Assembly: GCF_018070575.1 (NCBI RefSeq)
Contig: NZ_JAGPXN010000003.1
Span: forward strand, 1-64,000
Length of the DNA: 64,000 bases
Direction: 5' to 3'
Origin: Micromonospora sp. C31
GTDB taxonomy: Bacteria > Actinomycetota > Actinomycetes > Mycobacteriales > Micromonosporaceae
Shown here: positions 1 to 7,510 of the stretch, piece by piece
How positions within the stretch are numbered: position 1 is the stretch's first letter
Layout of the letters: every line of letters starts with the position of its first letter
The notes under the pieces: model-generated
Told to the model about the DNA's origin: nothing
The model's database searches: none
What the model saw: the letters and a program-made list of their open reading frames with translations, nothing else
Position numbers and translations under genes: made by a program

Positions 1-57
1 CACCACCGCCCACTGCTCATCGGTCAGGTCACTCGGATACGCCGCACGCTCACCCAT
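1..57 (-). CDS. IS5-family transposase, N-terminal 19 residues only (runs off the window)
   Basis: The reverse strand reads MGERAAYPSDLTDEQWAVV from an ATG at 57. The YPSDLTDEQW stretch is the usual N-terminus of the DUF4096 domain of IS5-type transposases. The rest of the gene lies outside the window, so intactness cannot be judged. A transposase beside the AT-rich RT-HEPN operon fits a mobile neighbourhood. The family call rests on the short motif alone. Confidence 0.8.
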   Translation of the reverse strand, partial: MGERAAYPSDLTDEQWAVV

Positions 58-640
58 GATCAGCCCAACGCCGGCCGGACCTACCGGTTACGACCACGGC
101 TCACATTCACATGCCGGCCCAAACCCACAAGGGACAAGGCCTACCGAACCACCCACTGAGCTGGTCGTTTATCTGGTGCCGTTGGTTGGCCTTGGTCATC
201 GTTGGGTGGCGTTTGACGGCCTGGCCACGGCCTGGGACGGCCTGGAGACGGCCTGAGCGGGGGATCGGTGGTCCGTCCTCGTCCTGGCGCGTGCTGTCCC
301 GTCATGGGGGCTTCCGGGGCGGCTTGGCGGGGCTCCTGCGCGTTGCCGACAGCGGTAGACGGGGCCGGGCACGTCCTGGCGGTGGAGCTGCTACCGCGAT
401 TCGGTGACACGGTGGCAAGCCAGTCCCGGGTTTGGACTGGCGCGGCAGCCGGAAGCCCCGACCACGCGACCAGGTCGAGCCGCTGGCTTCCGTCACGGCC
501 TCTCTGAGGTTGGTTCCTGCCTGCGGTGGGGCGGTGTCCCGGCGGCTGTCGGTGGCTCACCGCCCCGGCGCCGTAGGCGGCCGGGGCGGCTTGCCGCCGG
601 CCGGGCTTGCCGCCCCGCACCGCGCGGAGCGCGGTGCCTT
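58..640. other. Intergenic stretch with no supported gene
   Basis: No reading frame here has recognisable protein content; the open frames look like high-GC artefacts. Bases about 189-236 (a run of ACGGCCTGG-like units) resemble bases 8243-8290 in the decayed island, suggesting shared mobile-element debris. Base composition changes sharply near 641, where the AT-richer RT-HEPN segment begins. Confidence 0.5.
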
Positions 641-691
641 GATCTAGAAGAGAGCAATTCCGCAATAAGTACTAGCTGTAGACAGTATTGG

Positions 692-1300
692 CTACGTCAT
701 ACCTGCGATAGGAACTTGAGTGTCAACGGAGCGGATGAAGTCAGAGCACGCGCTACGGACAAGGTCAATGGTTTGGCTGCTATACCGCAACTCTCGGTCA
801 ACTATGCTTACCTCGATAGCCTTCAGTCGTGTTTCGACGGCTCTTTTCTTTGCTGCCTGAGTGGCGGTGAGTCGACCGAGGCCATGTGCGATCGAGTTTC
901 GCACATCGATCGCTGCCTCAAGTTTGGGCCATGCCGTCTGCTTCTTGATGTCGATGCTGTGGTAACGCGCATATGCCTGGATTCGTCGCGCCCACGTCGC
1001 AGTGGTGCCAGAATCGAAGTCTTCAAGTAGCGGCTCAAGCATGGGGAAATGTTGTGGGATGGCGGTGGATAGCAGTTCCCGTGAGAGCGCATCGAGGTAC
1101 GATTCGACAACGCTCACCATGCGAAAGAGGGTAGCTTGTTGGCGGATTATTTCCGGCGCAACAGGCCCCAGTGAAGTGCGAATGACCCTGCCTCTGGACG
1201 TCGGGGAGCCTTCCGGAAGTTTCAGATCCTCCAACGACCAGGAAATCAGCTTCAGTGCGGCCTCTGTGAGTTCTCTGTTGGGAAAAATCGACATGTGCAC
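692..1300 (-). CDS. HEPN-motif protein, partner of the upstream reverse transcriptase
   Basis: This is a 202-residue, predicted mainly helical protein. Residues 134-139 read RNSIAH, which matches the R-N-x3-H signature of HEPN domains; many HEPN proteins are metal-independent RNases that act in toxin-antitoxin and abortive-infection systems. A helical segment around residues 50-80 precedes it. The GTG start (1300-1298) immediately follows the TGA of the reverse transcriptase (1303-1301), so the two genes are adjacent with no gap and probably translationally coupled. An ATG at 1294 is an alternative start. Base composition is much less GC-rich than the flanks, as in its partner. RNase activity and the toxin role are inferred from the motif. 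It could also be a structural HEPN without catalysis. Confidence 0.72.
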   Translation of the reverse strand: MHMSIFPNRELTEAALKLISWSLEDLKLPEGSPTSRGRVIRTSLGPVAPEIIRQQATLFRMVSVVESYLDALSRELLSTAIPQHFPMLEPLLEDFDSGTTATWARRIQAYARYHSIDIKKQTAWPKLEAAIDVRNSIAHGLGRLTATQAAKKRAVETRLKAIEVSIVDRELRYSSQTIDLVRSACSDFIRSVDTQVPIAGMT

Positions 1301-2896
1301 TCACTGCTTCAGGAGGATCGAATAAATTGGAGACGACTGCCTAATCGCCTGAATCTCTTTATCCGTCGGTGCGAGCGGGCCCTGCTGCAGGGACTTCATG
1401 GCGAGTACGTACCATGGGGCAAGGGCGTCTGAGGCGTTCCGCAAAGCAAAGTCAAGCTCGTCGAACCCTACTTTGCCAATGGAGGCCAAGGCTAAGTATG
1501 CCTCTGCACGCAATGTCTCTTGATGGCGGCCCCGTGCGAGCTCTTCGACCCACTGAATGCGCTCTAAGTGATCCTTCAAAATGTTCATTCGGCGTGCGGC
1601 GTTCACAAGCCATAGCGATTGCCAATCACTATCCGACTCGTTCTTTAGGGCATCCCAGATTTGGGCTGACTCCTCCTGGCCGTCACTGCCAACTATGGTC
1701 AAGTAATTAACGAGCTGTGGTGTGAGTGGCGTAGCGAATTGGAACAGCCGCTTAAGCCATTGAAGGCCTCGTGGGTCGCCATTTCTAGCGAGAGCACTTA
1801 TCGCGCTGCGCAGTAGGCGAAAGTCCTCGCGATGTAGGTTCTTTAGATCGATGCGTGCGGGCGGCGTCTCTAGATCAGAAGGTGTGGCGAAGGGGAATTC
1901 TTGGTCTATTTCTGCCGGTCGTTCCTGTTGGCCTGGGGTGGACCTGGCGGGCGGGCCGGCATCGATTCGACTTAGTGTAGCCACGGCGGAAGCGACCGAA
2001 GCCTCAGGCTCAAGATCGAAGTAATCTGAAACCGCAACCTCGACGTCTTGAGGGTCGAAAGCTGCTGCCTGTTGGTCGACATCCATTCCCGTGTATGCGA
2101 GTACGTAGTTAGAGAACGTTCTTGTGATGGTTTTGTGTTCGCCAATAACGAGCCCCACGTCGCGAGCGGCGGAGGATAGCTCTTCTAGGCTTCTAAGTGC
2201 CGAGCGGTAATCCTTGCATGCAATTCTAAAGTCGTCATTGAATCGCCAAACAGGAAGGCCCTTTCTGGCAATATTTCTTTCCACTGCCCGGATGTAGATC
2301 TCGGAAAGCCAATCCGATGGCTCTAGTAATTGGGGGATGCCGAACTGTCTGCCCGCTATGTCTGCCAGAAGTTCTACCAGGTGCTCTGTAGCCTCGACCT
2401 CTCCAGTTTGCATGAGCAACTCTTGGCGTAGGACATCATGATCAATGTATTGGTAGAATGCAATTACATCTGCTTCTACTACGTAGCCAACCCGGCTTTC
2501 GGCGAAGGTTACACGACCTGGATCACGATGCGCAAAAGCGAAATCTATTGGCGCTTGGATGAACTCTTTGTATTCTTCGGGAGTGCGTTTTGCTAACTCT
2601 AGCCCTGAAAGGATGTGGGCTGTCAAGGCTCGATAGGCGATGCGTTCCGCAATGCCAACTATCGGAACGGGGCGGATGCCATGCCCCGCTTTCCGCGCAC
2701 TTACTATTGGGCTGGAGGAGTTAGGCTGACCTGTGAGAAGGCGCGTGCGTACCCAGGAAACAACCTCTTCGTGTCGCGCGTTAACTGCATCGAGCCAGGG
2801 TTCTGGTGGTACGAGGTTCCGGGTCGCGGCTACTTCAGCAAGCACGGCTGCCTTTAGATCCAGGTGGGTGACAAGCTTCGGGTTCAGTGGTCGCAT
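1301..2896 (-). CDS. Reverse transcriptase of the Abi/unknown-group (UG) type with C-terminal helical region
   Basis: The protein has 531 residues. RT motifs occur in order: the R-x-V/I region near residues 75-90; motif A with Asp143 in VEADVIAFYQYID; motif B GIPQLLEPSDWLSEIY (about 186-201); motif C RFNDD (218-222) in place of YADD; and motif D GLVIGEHKT (248-256). A linker about 290-350 leads to a helical, HEAT-like stretch (about 355-515), as in AbiA/AbiK/UG-type RTs rather than group II intron or diversity-generating RTs. No maturase or endonuclease domain is visible. The ATG at 2896 has a GAGGGG Shine-Dalgarno-like run just upstream. It is first in an operon with the HEPN gene. AT-rich composition suggests horizontal acquisition. 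The function inferred is antiphage defence; the exact UG class cannot be assigned by eye. Confidence 0.85.
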   Translation of the reverse strand: MRPLNPKLVTHLDLKAAVLAEVAATRNLVPPEPWLDAVNARHEEVVSWVRTRLLTGQPNSSSPIVSARKAGHGIRPVPIVGIAERIAYRALTAHILSGLELAKRTPEEYKEFIQAPIDFAFAHRDPGRVTFAESRVGYVVEADVIAFYQYIDHDVLRQELLMQTGEVEATEHLVELLADIAGRQFGIPQLLEPSDWLSEIYIRAVERNIARKGLPVWRFNDDFRIACKDYRSALRSLEELSSAARDVGLVIGEHKTITRTFSNYVLAYTGMDVDQQAAAFDPQDVEVAVSDYFDLEPEASVASAVATLSRIDAGPPARSTPGQQERPAEIDQEFPFATPSDLETPPARIDLKNLHREDFRLLRSAISALARNGDPRGLQWLKRLFQFATPLTPQLVNYLTIVGSDGQEESAQIWDALKNESDSDWQSLWLVNAARRMNILKDHLERIQWVEELARGRHQETLRAEAYLALASIGKVGFDELDFALRNASDALAPWYVLAMKSLQQGPLAPTDKEIQAIRQSSPIYSILLKQ

Positions 2897-3129
2897 CCGT
2901 ACCCCTCAGGCTCGGGTATCCATTCAAGGTGGGTACCGTACAGTGCGCGAGAGGGCCTAGGCGACCCCATCAAGCTGGCAGCCACCTGCTCGATTGCCGG
3001 ATTTGGAAGTTGGTCCTGCTCGTCGAGGTGCTGACCACACCGCGCGGTGAACGATTGTCGATGAACGGAAGCTGTCGGTGAACGTCCGCAGCTCTGGGTG
3101 GCTTCCGCAGCTGGCGCGTTGCCTGTGGC

Positions 3130-3447
3130 TCAGCCGTAGCTAGGGTGGGAAGGGCTGCGCTTTTGGTGGTGGTGGTCAGCGCCCTGGACGCGATGAGAGC
3201 AATTTTCCGCTGATCGTTTCCGATCCGGTACGGAGGAAGGGCTCAGTAACTTCACACCTTCCCGCAGTACGTACAGCTCCCTCCGAGCGATGGCCTCACC
3301 CTTCTCGTTTAGCTGGTAACCGTCAAGCCACGTCCAACCGGTATAGGTATGTAGCTCTGTGCGGACCTTGATGAGGCGGAAGAAGATCGGCCGTGCGAAC
3401 TGCGGGCTGGCTGCGCGGGTTAGGTGCAGGACGTCACCGGGTTTCAC
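3130..3447 (-). CDS. Small conserved protein, paralogue of the gene at 53828-54124
   Basis: The 105-residue product begins VKPGDVLHLTRAASPQF and continues with a YTGWTWLDGYQLNEKGEAIARRELYVLREG-type core (about residues 35-65). The same pattern (GDVVLLTREASPQF, then YAGWFWFEGYELN and RQRELYALRGG) occurs in the gene at 53828-54124, so the two are clear paralogues. I do not recognise a characterised function; there is no signal peptide or membrane segment. The GTG start at 3447 overlaps the end of the preceding gene by 14 bases, giving a tight minus-strand operon of three small genes facing away from an HTH gene. The C-terminal tail after about residue 75 is low-complexity and not shared. Confidence 0.6.
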   Translation of the reverse strand: MKPGDVLHLTRAASPQFARPIFFRLIKVRTELHTYTGWTWLDGYQLNEKGEAIARRELYVLREGVKLLSPSSVPDRKRSAENCSHRVQGADHHHQKRSPSHPSYG

Positions 3448-3616
3448 GTTTGCTCTTCCTGTCGCGCCAAGCACGTAGGGTTTCGCCGGCCGCCGATAGG
3501 CGTGGGCATCCGTCGTCGGCGCACTGCCGGCAGGTGGCGCGGTTATGGAAGTCGACGACGTTGCCGGCCATCAGGACGAGGAACGAGGGCTCTGGTCGCT
3601 GCTGCGGGATCGACAT
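3434..3616 (-). CDS. Small Cys-containing protein (60 aa) of the HTH-linked cassette
   Basis: This is a 60-residue protein with C-x2-C-x4-C spacing (CRQCADDGC) around residues 29-37, a possible metal site, followed by a basic tail. It sits between the Pro-rich gene (3620-3817) and the VKPGD gene, overlapping the latter. The cassette at 53583-54303 also contains a Cys-motif small protein (CSACGIAWPC), though the order differs. Function unknown; the metal-binding idea is inference from cysteine spacing only. Confidence 0.5.
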   Translation of the reverse strand: MSIPQQRPEPSFLVLMAGNVVDFHNRATCRQCADDGCPRLSAAGETLRAWRDRKSKRETR

Positions 3617-3619
3617 GGC

Positions 3620-3817
3620 CTACCTCTGGTGGAGGCGCGTCGCGGCGTTCCTGGAGCGCCAGAGTCCTGCCTTGGTCATCAGGGGTGGCTCTGGTGCGGG
3701 GACGGCGGCGCGACCAGTCCATCTCTGCGGCTCCCGGCCGTATCTGGAAGGGGCTGGCGCACCGGCTACGTAGTCGACAGGTTGGTCAGGGCGTTGGAAC
3801 CACTTGAACCTAGTCAT
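3620..3817 (-). CDS. Small Pro/Arg-rich protein (65 aa), first gene of the cassette
   Basis: The product starts MTRFKWF and is rich in Pro, Arg and Ala. Its beginning resembles MNLRFWRRKP of the first gene in the related cassette at 54121-54303, and both are the first gene of a minus-strand operon diverging from an HTH gene. The ATG is at 3817 and the TAG at 3622-3620, 3 bases before the next start. No function recognised. Position and similarity of the N-terminus are the main support. Confidence 0.45.
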   Translation of the reverse strand: MTRFKWFQRPDQPVDYVAGAPAPSRYGREPQRWTGRAAVPAPEPPLMTKAGLWRSRNAATRLHQR

Positions 3818-3897
3818 GCGTTCAGGGTAAGCGACTAGTGGCAGCGCTAACTAGGTGTCTATCAACTTGACTCACGCCTAGTCGGCGTGTGCCTAGC
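3804..3897. promoter_or_regulatory. Cluster of CTAG-centred sites in the divergent promoter region
   Basis: Five CTAG tetramers lie within about 95 bases (CCTAGTC near 3810, ACTAGTG near 3836, ACTAGGT near 3851, CCTAGTC near 3878, CCTAGCG near 3892), between the divergent cassette and the HTH gene. CTAG is normally rare in high-GC actinomycete DNA. A site array next to a small DNA-binding protein suggests operators for it, but that is inference. Confidence 0.4.
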
Positions 3898-3906
3898 GTC
3901 AGCGTC

Positions 3907-4101
3907 ATGGGCAAGAAGCTGCGGCTGGTGGGTTCGGGGGAGATCCGGACCATGCTCGGTGGTGTCTCGCGCCAGCGCGTCTACCAGATCACCAACCGAC
4001 GCGACTTCCCTGAGCCCGTAGCGACGCTCCAGATGGGCAACGTCTGGCTTGCCGAAGACGTTGAGGCGTGGATCGCGGCCAAGCGTGGGGACCTGGACTA
4101 G
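3907..4101 (+). CDS. Small AlpA/MerR-like helix-turn-helix DNA-binding protein
   Basis: From the ATG at 3907 the protein has 64 residues: LVGSGEIRTMLGGVSRQRVYQIT, then a RRDFPEP turn and GNVWLAEDVEAWIAAKRG. This is the layout of the short winged-HTH proteins of the AlpA/excisionase class common in actinomycete mobile elements: helix pair, wing, and a W-x3-DVEAW helix. A GTG at 3889 could add six residues; neither start has a clear ribosome site, so leaderless translation is possible. It diverges from the small-gene cassette at 3130-3817 and probably regulates it or a former element. Confidence 0.7.
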   Translation: MGKKLRLVGSGEIRTMLGGVSRQRVYQITNRRDFPEPVATLQMGNVWLAEDVEAWIAAKRGDLD

Positions 4102-4146
4102 CTCCAGGGCGGCTCCACCTCGACCCCGGGCCGGGGTGAACTGACG

Positions 4147-4189
4147 ACACGAGAACCGCCCCGGTGATGATCTCCCGGGGCGCTCGTGT
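4147..4189. terminator. Bidirectional hairpin terminator
   Basis: ACACGAG (4147-4153) pairs with CTCGTGT (4183-4189), and CGCCCCGG (4157-4164) with CCGGGGCG (4175-4182), with three unpaired bases on the left arm. It lies between the convergent HTH and HAD genes. Confidence 0.7.
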
Positions 4190-4200
4190 GCGGAGTGGTG

Positions 4201-4890
4201 CTACAGCTCGTCGACGGCGAAGGCGGTCACCAGTTCGGCCATGCTGTCGACGACGACATCAGCGGCGGCGAACCGCTCGCGCTTGCCGGGCTTGTTGGCG
4301 TACCCGATGGCGGGGACCCCGGCGGCGTGGGCGGCCTCGATGTCGCTGACCGAGTCGCCGACGAGGACGCATTCCGCCGGCTCCGCGCCCAGCTCCCGTA
4401 CGGCTGCGAGCACCGGGAACGGGTCCGGCTTCATCCGCTCGGGCGCGGCCTCGGGGCGACCGATGACCGGGTGCACGTACGAGGTGAGGCGTCGGGCGCT
4501 CAGGTAGGCGTGGACGGAAGCAGCCGAGTTGTTCGACACCACGGCGATCCTGCGGCCACTCTGCTGTGCGGCGACGATGACTTCCCGGCCGTACGGCGTC
4601 GGCTCGGCGGTGCGGGCCGCGGTGACTTCCTCGCGGGCCGTGGCCTCGTCGACCAGGCGGACGACGGCAGGGCGCCCAAGGGTGGCGGTGAAGCGGAGCA
4701 CGGCGAGCGGGTCGCGTTCGGCCAGGATCTCGGGCGGCAGGGTGACGGCCTGGTCGACGAGCAGCCGGCGCAACTCATGGGCGACGGTCGACGCCGAGTG
4801 CTGGGCGAAGATGCTGCACACCGGGCCGTCGAAATCGAGCAGGATTACGCGGGCGCGGTCGATGACCTTGGCCAGGTCGGCGGTGGTCAC
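4201..4890 (-). CDS. HAD-superfamily hydrolase (phosphoglycolate-phosphatase-like)
   Basis: The 229-residue protein carries the HAD motifs: motif I ILLDFDGPVC (nucleophile Asp near residue 18), motif II VVSNNS, motif III Lys in RMKPDPFP, and motif IV VGDSVSDIEAAHAAG. A helical cap lies between motifs I and II. Such enzymes are cytosolic phosphatases; the substrate is not readable from sequence. The start chosen is the GTG at 4890, which overlaps the stop of the GntR-like gene by 4 bases (GTGA), implying coupling. Part of this gene (4277-4353) is repeated as a scrap at 8300-8373. The 3' end faces a strong terminator. Confidence 0.85.
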   Translation of the reverse strand: MTTADLAKVIDRARVILLDFDGPVCSIFAQHSASTVAHELRRLLVDQAVTLPPEILAERDPLAVLRFTATLGRPAVVRLVDEATAREEVTAARTAEPTPYGREVIVAAQQSGRRIAVVSNNSAASVHAYLSARRLTSYVHPVIGRPEAAPERMKPDPFPVLAAVRELGAEPAECVLVGDSVSDIEAAHAAGVPAIGYANKPGKRERFAAADVVVDSMAELVTAFAVDEL

Positions 4891-5654
4891 GAGGCGTACT
4901 CGCGGGCGATGGTGCCCCACATGCTGTCGAACCAGGCGCGGGCCTGCTCGACGTAGAGGGCGTCATTGCTGGCGTCCTCGTCGCTGGGCGTGAACGGGAA
5001 GAGGATCGCGTCCTTGCCCATTGCGTCGTAGATCGCCATCGGCTTGCCGTCGACGGAGACGGTGTGCTCGACCACCGGGTAGAAGCCGAAGAACGCTTCC
5101 TGCTCGTTGATGATGAAGAGCTTGAACAGCGGGGCGGCCCTATGGACGCGTACCTCGGTGGTGGCGGTCTTGACCAACCCGAGGTCGGCAAGTTCCTGGA
5201 CGGCGTCGGTGAGGGCGTGGATCGAGCGGTCGGTGATGCGGCGGCCCCGGGCGCGGATGCCGGGGTCGTCGGCCTGGTCCTCGGCGCGGCAGGGGATCGC
5301 CATCGGTGACGTCATGTCGGAGATCAGGACGCGTACCCGGATCGACTCGGGGGTGAGGCGCCCGATGCGGACCTTGTCCAAGGTCTCCTGGATCGCGTTG
5401 TACATCGTCTCTCCGGAGAAGCCGGCGAAGTCGATCGTGACGTTCGTGGCCTCGAAGGCTCGTTCGATGTGCGGCCGGAGTCCGACCGGGCGTTCCGTGT
5501 TGGCGCGGACGAAGGTGCCGCTGCCCTGACGGGTGACGATCAGGCGCTCATCTTGCAGCTTCCGTAGCGCTGCCTTGATCGTCTCGAACCGAATCCGCCG
5601 TGTGCCTGGTGATCCTGCTCGCCATCGGCACGATGGCCGGCGCCGTGCCTTCAC
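4887..5654 (-). pseudogene. GntR-family regulator with truncated DNA-binding domain
   Basis: The recognisable protein begins at RFETIKAALRKLQDE, the second half of a GntR winged helix, followed by the wing RLIVTRQGSGTFVRA and a C-terminal sensor domain of about 200 residues. The first 30-35 residues of the HTH (the usual ...SERELA... helices) are missing. The 22 codons upstream of about 5588 are out-of-frame antisense DNA from an unrelated DUF2637 gene that starts at 5600 on the other strand. The junction near 5590-5600 therefore looks like a recombination scar. The frame is open, so a shortened protein may be made, but DNA binding should be lost. It overlaps the HAD gene by 4 bases. Confidence 0.7.
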
Positions 5655-6122
5655 CCACGTGCAGGAACTCTCCGTTGCTCAGGGTCAGCCGCACTGGATT
5701 GGCTGGGCCAACGCCGTGGCGGTCGAGCTGATGGCGATCTACTCGGTCTGGAACTGCGTGCCCTATGGCGTGCCGGTCGCCCCGTCGGCCTGGTCGGCTC
5801 GCTCCGGGTGGCGTTCGCGCTCCTGTCGCTCGCGGCCCAGTTCGCGGAGGCCGAACCATCGGTTTGGGGCTGGATCGTGGCAGCGGTGCCTTCGCTGGTG
5901 TTCCTCGCCCTGGTCAAGGTCGTCCTGTCGAACGCCCCCGTCACCCCGCCGGCTGCCGAGCCGGACCAGCCGACCGCGTACCGGTACGAAGAGCCGAAGC
6001 AGACCTCCGATGTCGAACCGGTCGGCCGCACTACGCCGACGCCGCCCGTCATCCCGGCGGTGCTACCTGCGCCTGGCGTCGTCCAGCCGCACCGGCCGCA
6101 GGTCGTGGGGATCATCCGATGA
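5600..6122 (+). pseudogene. DUF2637 (Spd-like, integrative-element) membrane protein, frameshifted
   Basis: Three successive frames together encode one DUF2637 protein: VCLVILLAIGTMAGA from 5600; then AFTHVQELSVAQGQ and WIGWANAVAVELMAIY in the next frame; then GRPVGLVGSLRVAFALL, SLAAQFAEAEPSVWGW and a hydrophobic segment plus Pro-rich tail to 6122. At least two frameshifts (about 5648 and about 5740-5780) break it. DUF2637 proteins are typical cargo of actinomycete integrative conjugative elements and plasmids, often near Rep and transfer genes. Here it abuts a truncated GntR gene, a Rep fragment and integrase pieces. The 5' end is cut at the GntR junction. Confidence 0.7.
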
Positions 6123-6148
6123 GGGCCGCCCGTGTCGCCGGCCAGCGG

Positions 6149-6502
6149 CTACCGGAACTCGTGCACGACCTCGATCAGGCCAACGATGTGGGCATTGAAC
6201 TCGTTCAGTTCCTCGGCGGGTACCCACAGCTCCAGGATGGTCTGTCCGCCGGCCTGGCGCACCGGGTAGCGCTTCAGGAACTCCGACTGCATGCGGAAGC
6301 GGGTCACGTAGCCGACGCCGGAGGCCGGCACGTTCCAGTCCCGGGCGATCATGACCGCGTAGTCCTCATTCAGGACCGGGTAGAAGATCGGCTGATCCGG
6401 CAGACGTGGCGGCCACGCTCGCCAACCGGACTCGCGGACGAGATCCAGCTCTTCCGGCCCGGTCGGGCGCCACAGCACCGTCGTACCGTCATCGCTGCTC
6501 AT
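6149..6502 (-). CDS. Conserved actinobacterial protein (relatives often labelled ADP-ribosylation/crystallin J1)
   Basis: The 117-residue protein contains LWRPTGPEELDLVRESG, WPPRLPDQPIFYPVLNEDYA and a C-terminal PAEELNEFNAHIVGLIEV block. I recall near-identical short proteins in Micromonospora and Streptomyces carrying the misleading ADP-ribosylation/crystallin J1 label; no catalytic residues of ADP-ribosylglycohydrolases are present, so I assign no activity. The ATG at 6502 is preceded by GCGAGGTCG as a ribosome site. It is an intact gene inside an otherwise decayed mobile-element zone. Confidence 0.7.
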   Translation of the reverse strand: MSSDDGTTVLWRPTGPEELDLVRESGWRAWPPRLPDQPIFYPVLNEDYAVMIARDWNVPASGVGYVTRFRMQSEFLKRYPVRQAGGQTILELWVPAEELNEFNAHIVGLIEVVHEFR

Positions 6503-6597
6503 GTCGACCTCGCTGCTTGGGTTCATGGTGAGCCCGGACAGTACCGGCGCACCCTGCTCCGGGACCACCGCATTCGGCTCTCGGCGGGGGTGGGCCG

Positions 6598-7012
6598 ATG
6601 AATGCGCCGACCCTGCCCGGCCTGGCGCCGGCCGCTCCGACTCCGGTTGCTCCTCGGCCGGGGTCTCGGGCGGCCCGCATGGCGCTCCCTCGCTCGGTCG
6701 ATGTGCTGAAGGAGATCGCGGCCGAGTACGGCGTCTGCGTTCGGCCGCTCGCCATGCGGCGTACGGATCTCGACACCGGCCGTACCGAGTTATCGACCTG
6801 CCCTGCGACGCGGGAGGACAGGTGCGCGCCGTGTGCCAAGAAGAACCGGCGGCTGTGGCAGGCCCAGATCCGCGAGGGATGGCACCGAGACGACGAGCCG
6901 CTACCGCCCCCCGAACCCGCGACCGAGGAACAGAAGGCGCTGATCCTGCTGCGCGGGCACCTGGAGTTCTCCCGTGACGAGGCTTCTCGCGCGTGCCAGT
7001 GGGACCAGGTCG
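6598..7012 (+). pseudogene. Replication-initiator (RepSA-like) N-terminal fragment of an integrative element
   Basis: From the ATG at 6598 the frame reads a Pro-rich start, then EIAAEYGVCVRPLAMRRTD, and a Cys-rich block ending CAPCAKKNRRLWQAQIREGW, then LRGHLEFSRDEASRACQWDQV. This matches the N-terminal part of the initiators of pSAM2-type actinomycete integrative elements, from memory of that family. The homology stops near 7012, where the DNA switches to integrase sequence in another frame; the catalytic two-thirds of Rep is missing. The Cys motif (C-x2-C-x-K-x-R) is preserved. Confidence 0.65.
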
Positions 7013-7371
7013 CCGTCCTTCGACGAGTCGACCCGGGAGAGCACGGAGTTCCGGGTACGGAAGCACCTGCTGCCGTTCTTCGGCTCTCGGCAACTGGCCT
7101 CGATCAAGCCGGGCCACATCCGGGAAAGGGATGCCGGGATGGTCGGCAAGCTGGCTCCGGCGACCCGGGCCGTCGTCTTCGCTCACCTGCGGACCATCCT
7201 CGGCGCCGCTGTCGACGACGAGCGCATGGCCCCTCGTACCTCGGGCACTCCGATCCGGGCTTCACGCTTCGGGTCTACACCCACCTGATGCCGGCCAGCG
7301 AGGAACGTACTCGCCGGGCGATCGACGAGTTGTTCGCACCGGCTGCTGGGGTTCCGGGATCGCGCCCGTGA
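7013..7371 (+). pseudogene. Tyrosine integrase with internal deletion (N-terminal and C-terminal pieces)
   Basis: The first piece encodes a core-binding domain (FDESTRESTEFRVRKHLL, PFFGSRQLASIKPGHIRE, ATRAVVFAHLRTILGAAVDD). Near 7230 it jumps, in a different frame, to the extreme C-terminus YLGHSDPGFTLRVYTHLMP with the catalytic Tyr, ending at 7371. The intervening catalytic domain is absent here. A piece that would fill it is found about 1 kb downstream (8374-8675). The frame switch and deletion make it non-functional. Integrase next to Rep and DUF2637 is the classical gene set of an actinomycete integrative element. Confidence 0.75.
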
Positions 7372-7510
7372 CACAGCCGTACCGGAAGGTCAAACTCGTC
7401 CGTGGTGTTCGTGTGTTGTAGCTGCGCTCCGGTGTTTTGGTTCTCGCGACGGGTGACCCTGCGTGCTTAGGGTGTCGAACGCTGATCGATCGCCGGGAAG
7501 GAGAAAGTTC

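Noticed and set aside
3045..3084. Three copies of CGGTGAACG/CGATGAACG upstream of the RT operon as an RT-associated repeat RNA
   Set aside because: Copies are short, unequally spaced (14 and 17 bases) and have no flanking structure; insufficient to claim a non-coding RNA.
4887..5654. Calling the GntR gene intact
   Set aside because: The first helices of the winged helix are absent and replaced by antisense DUF2637 sequence.
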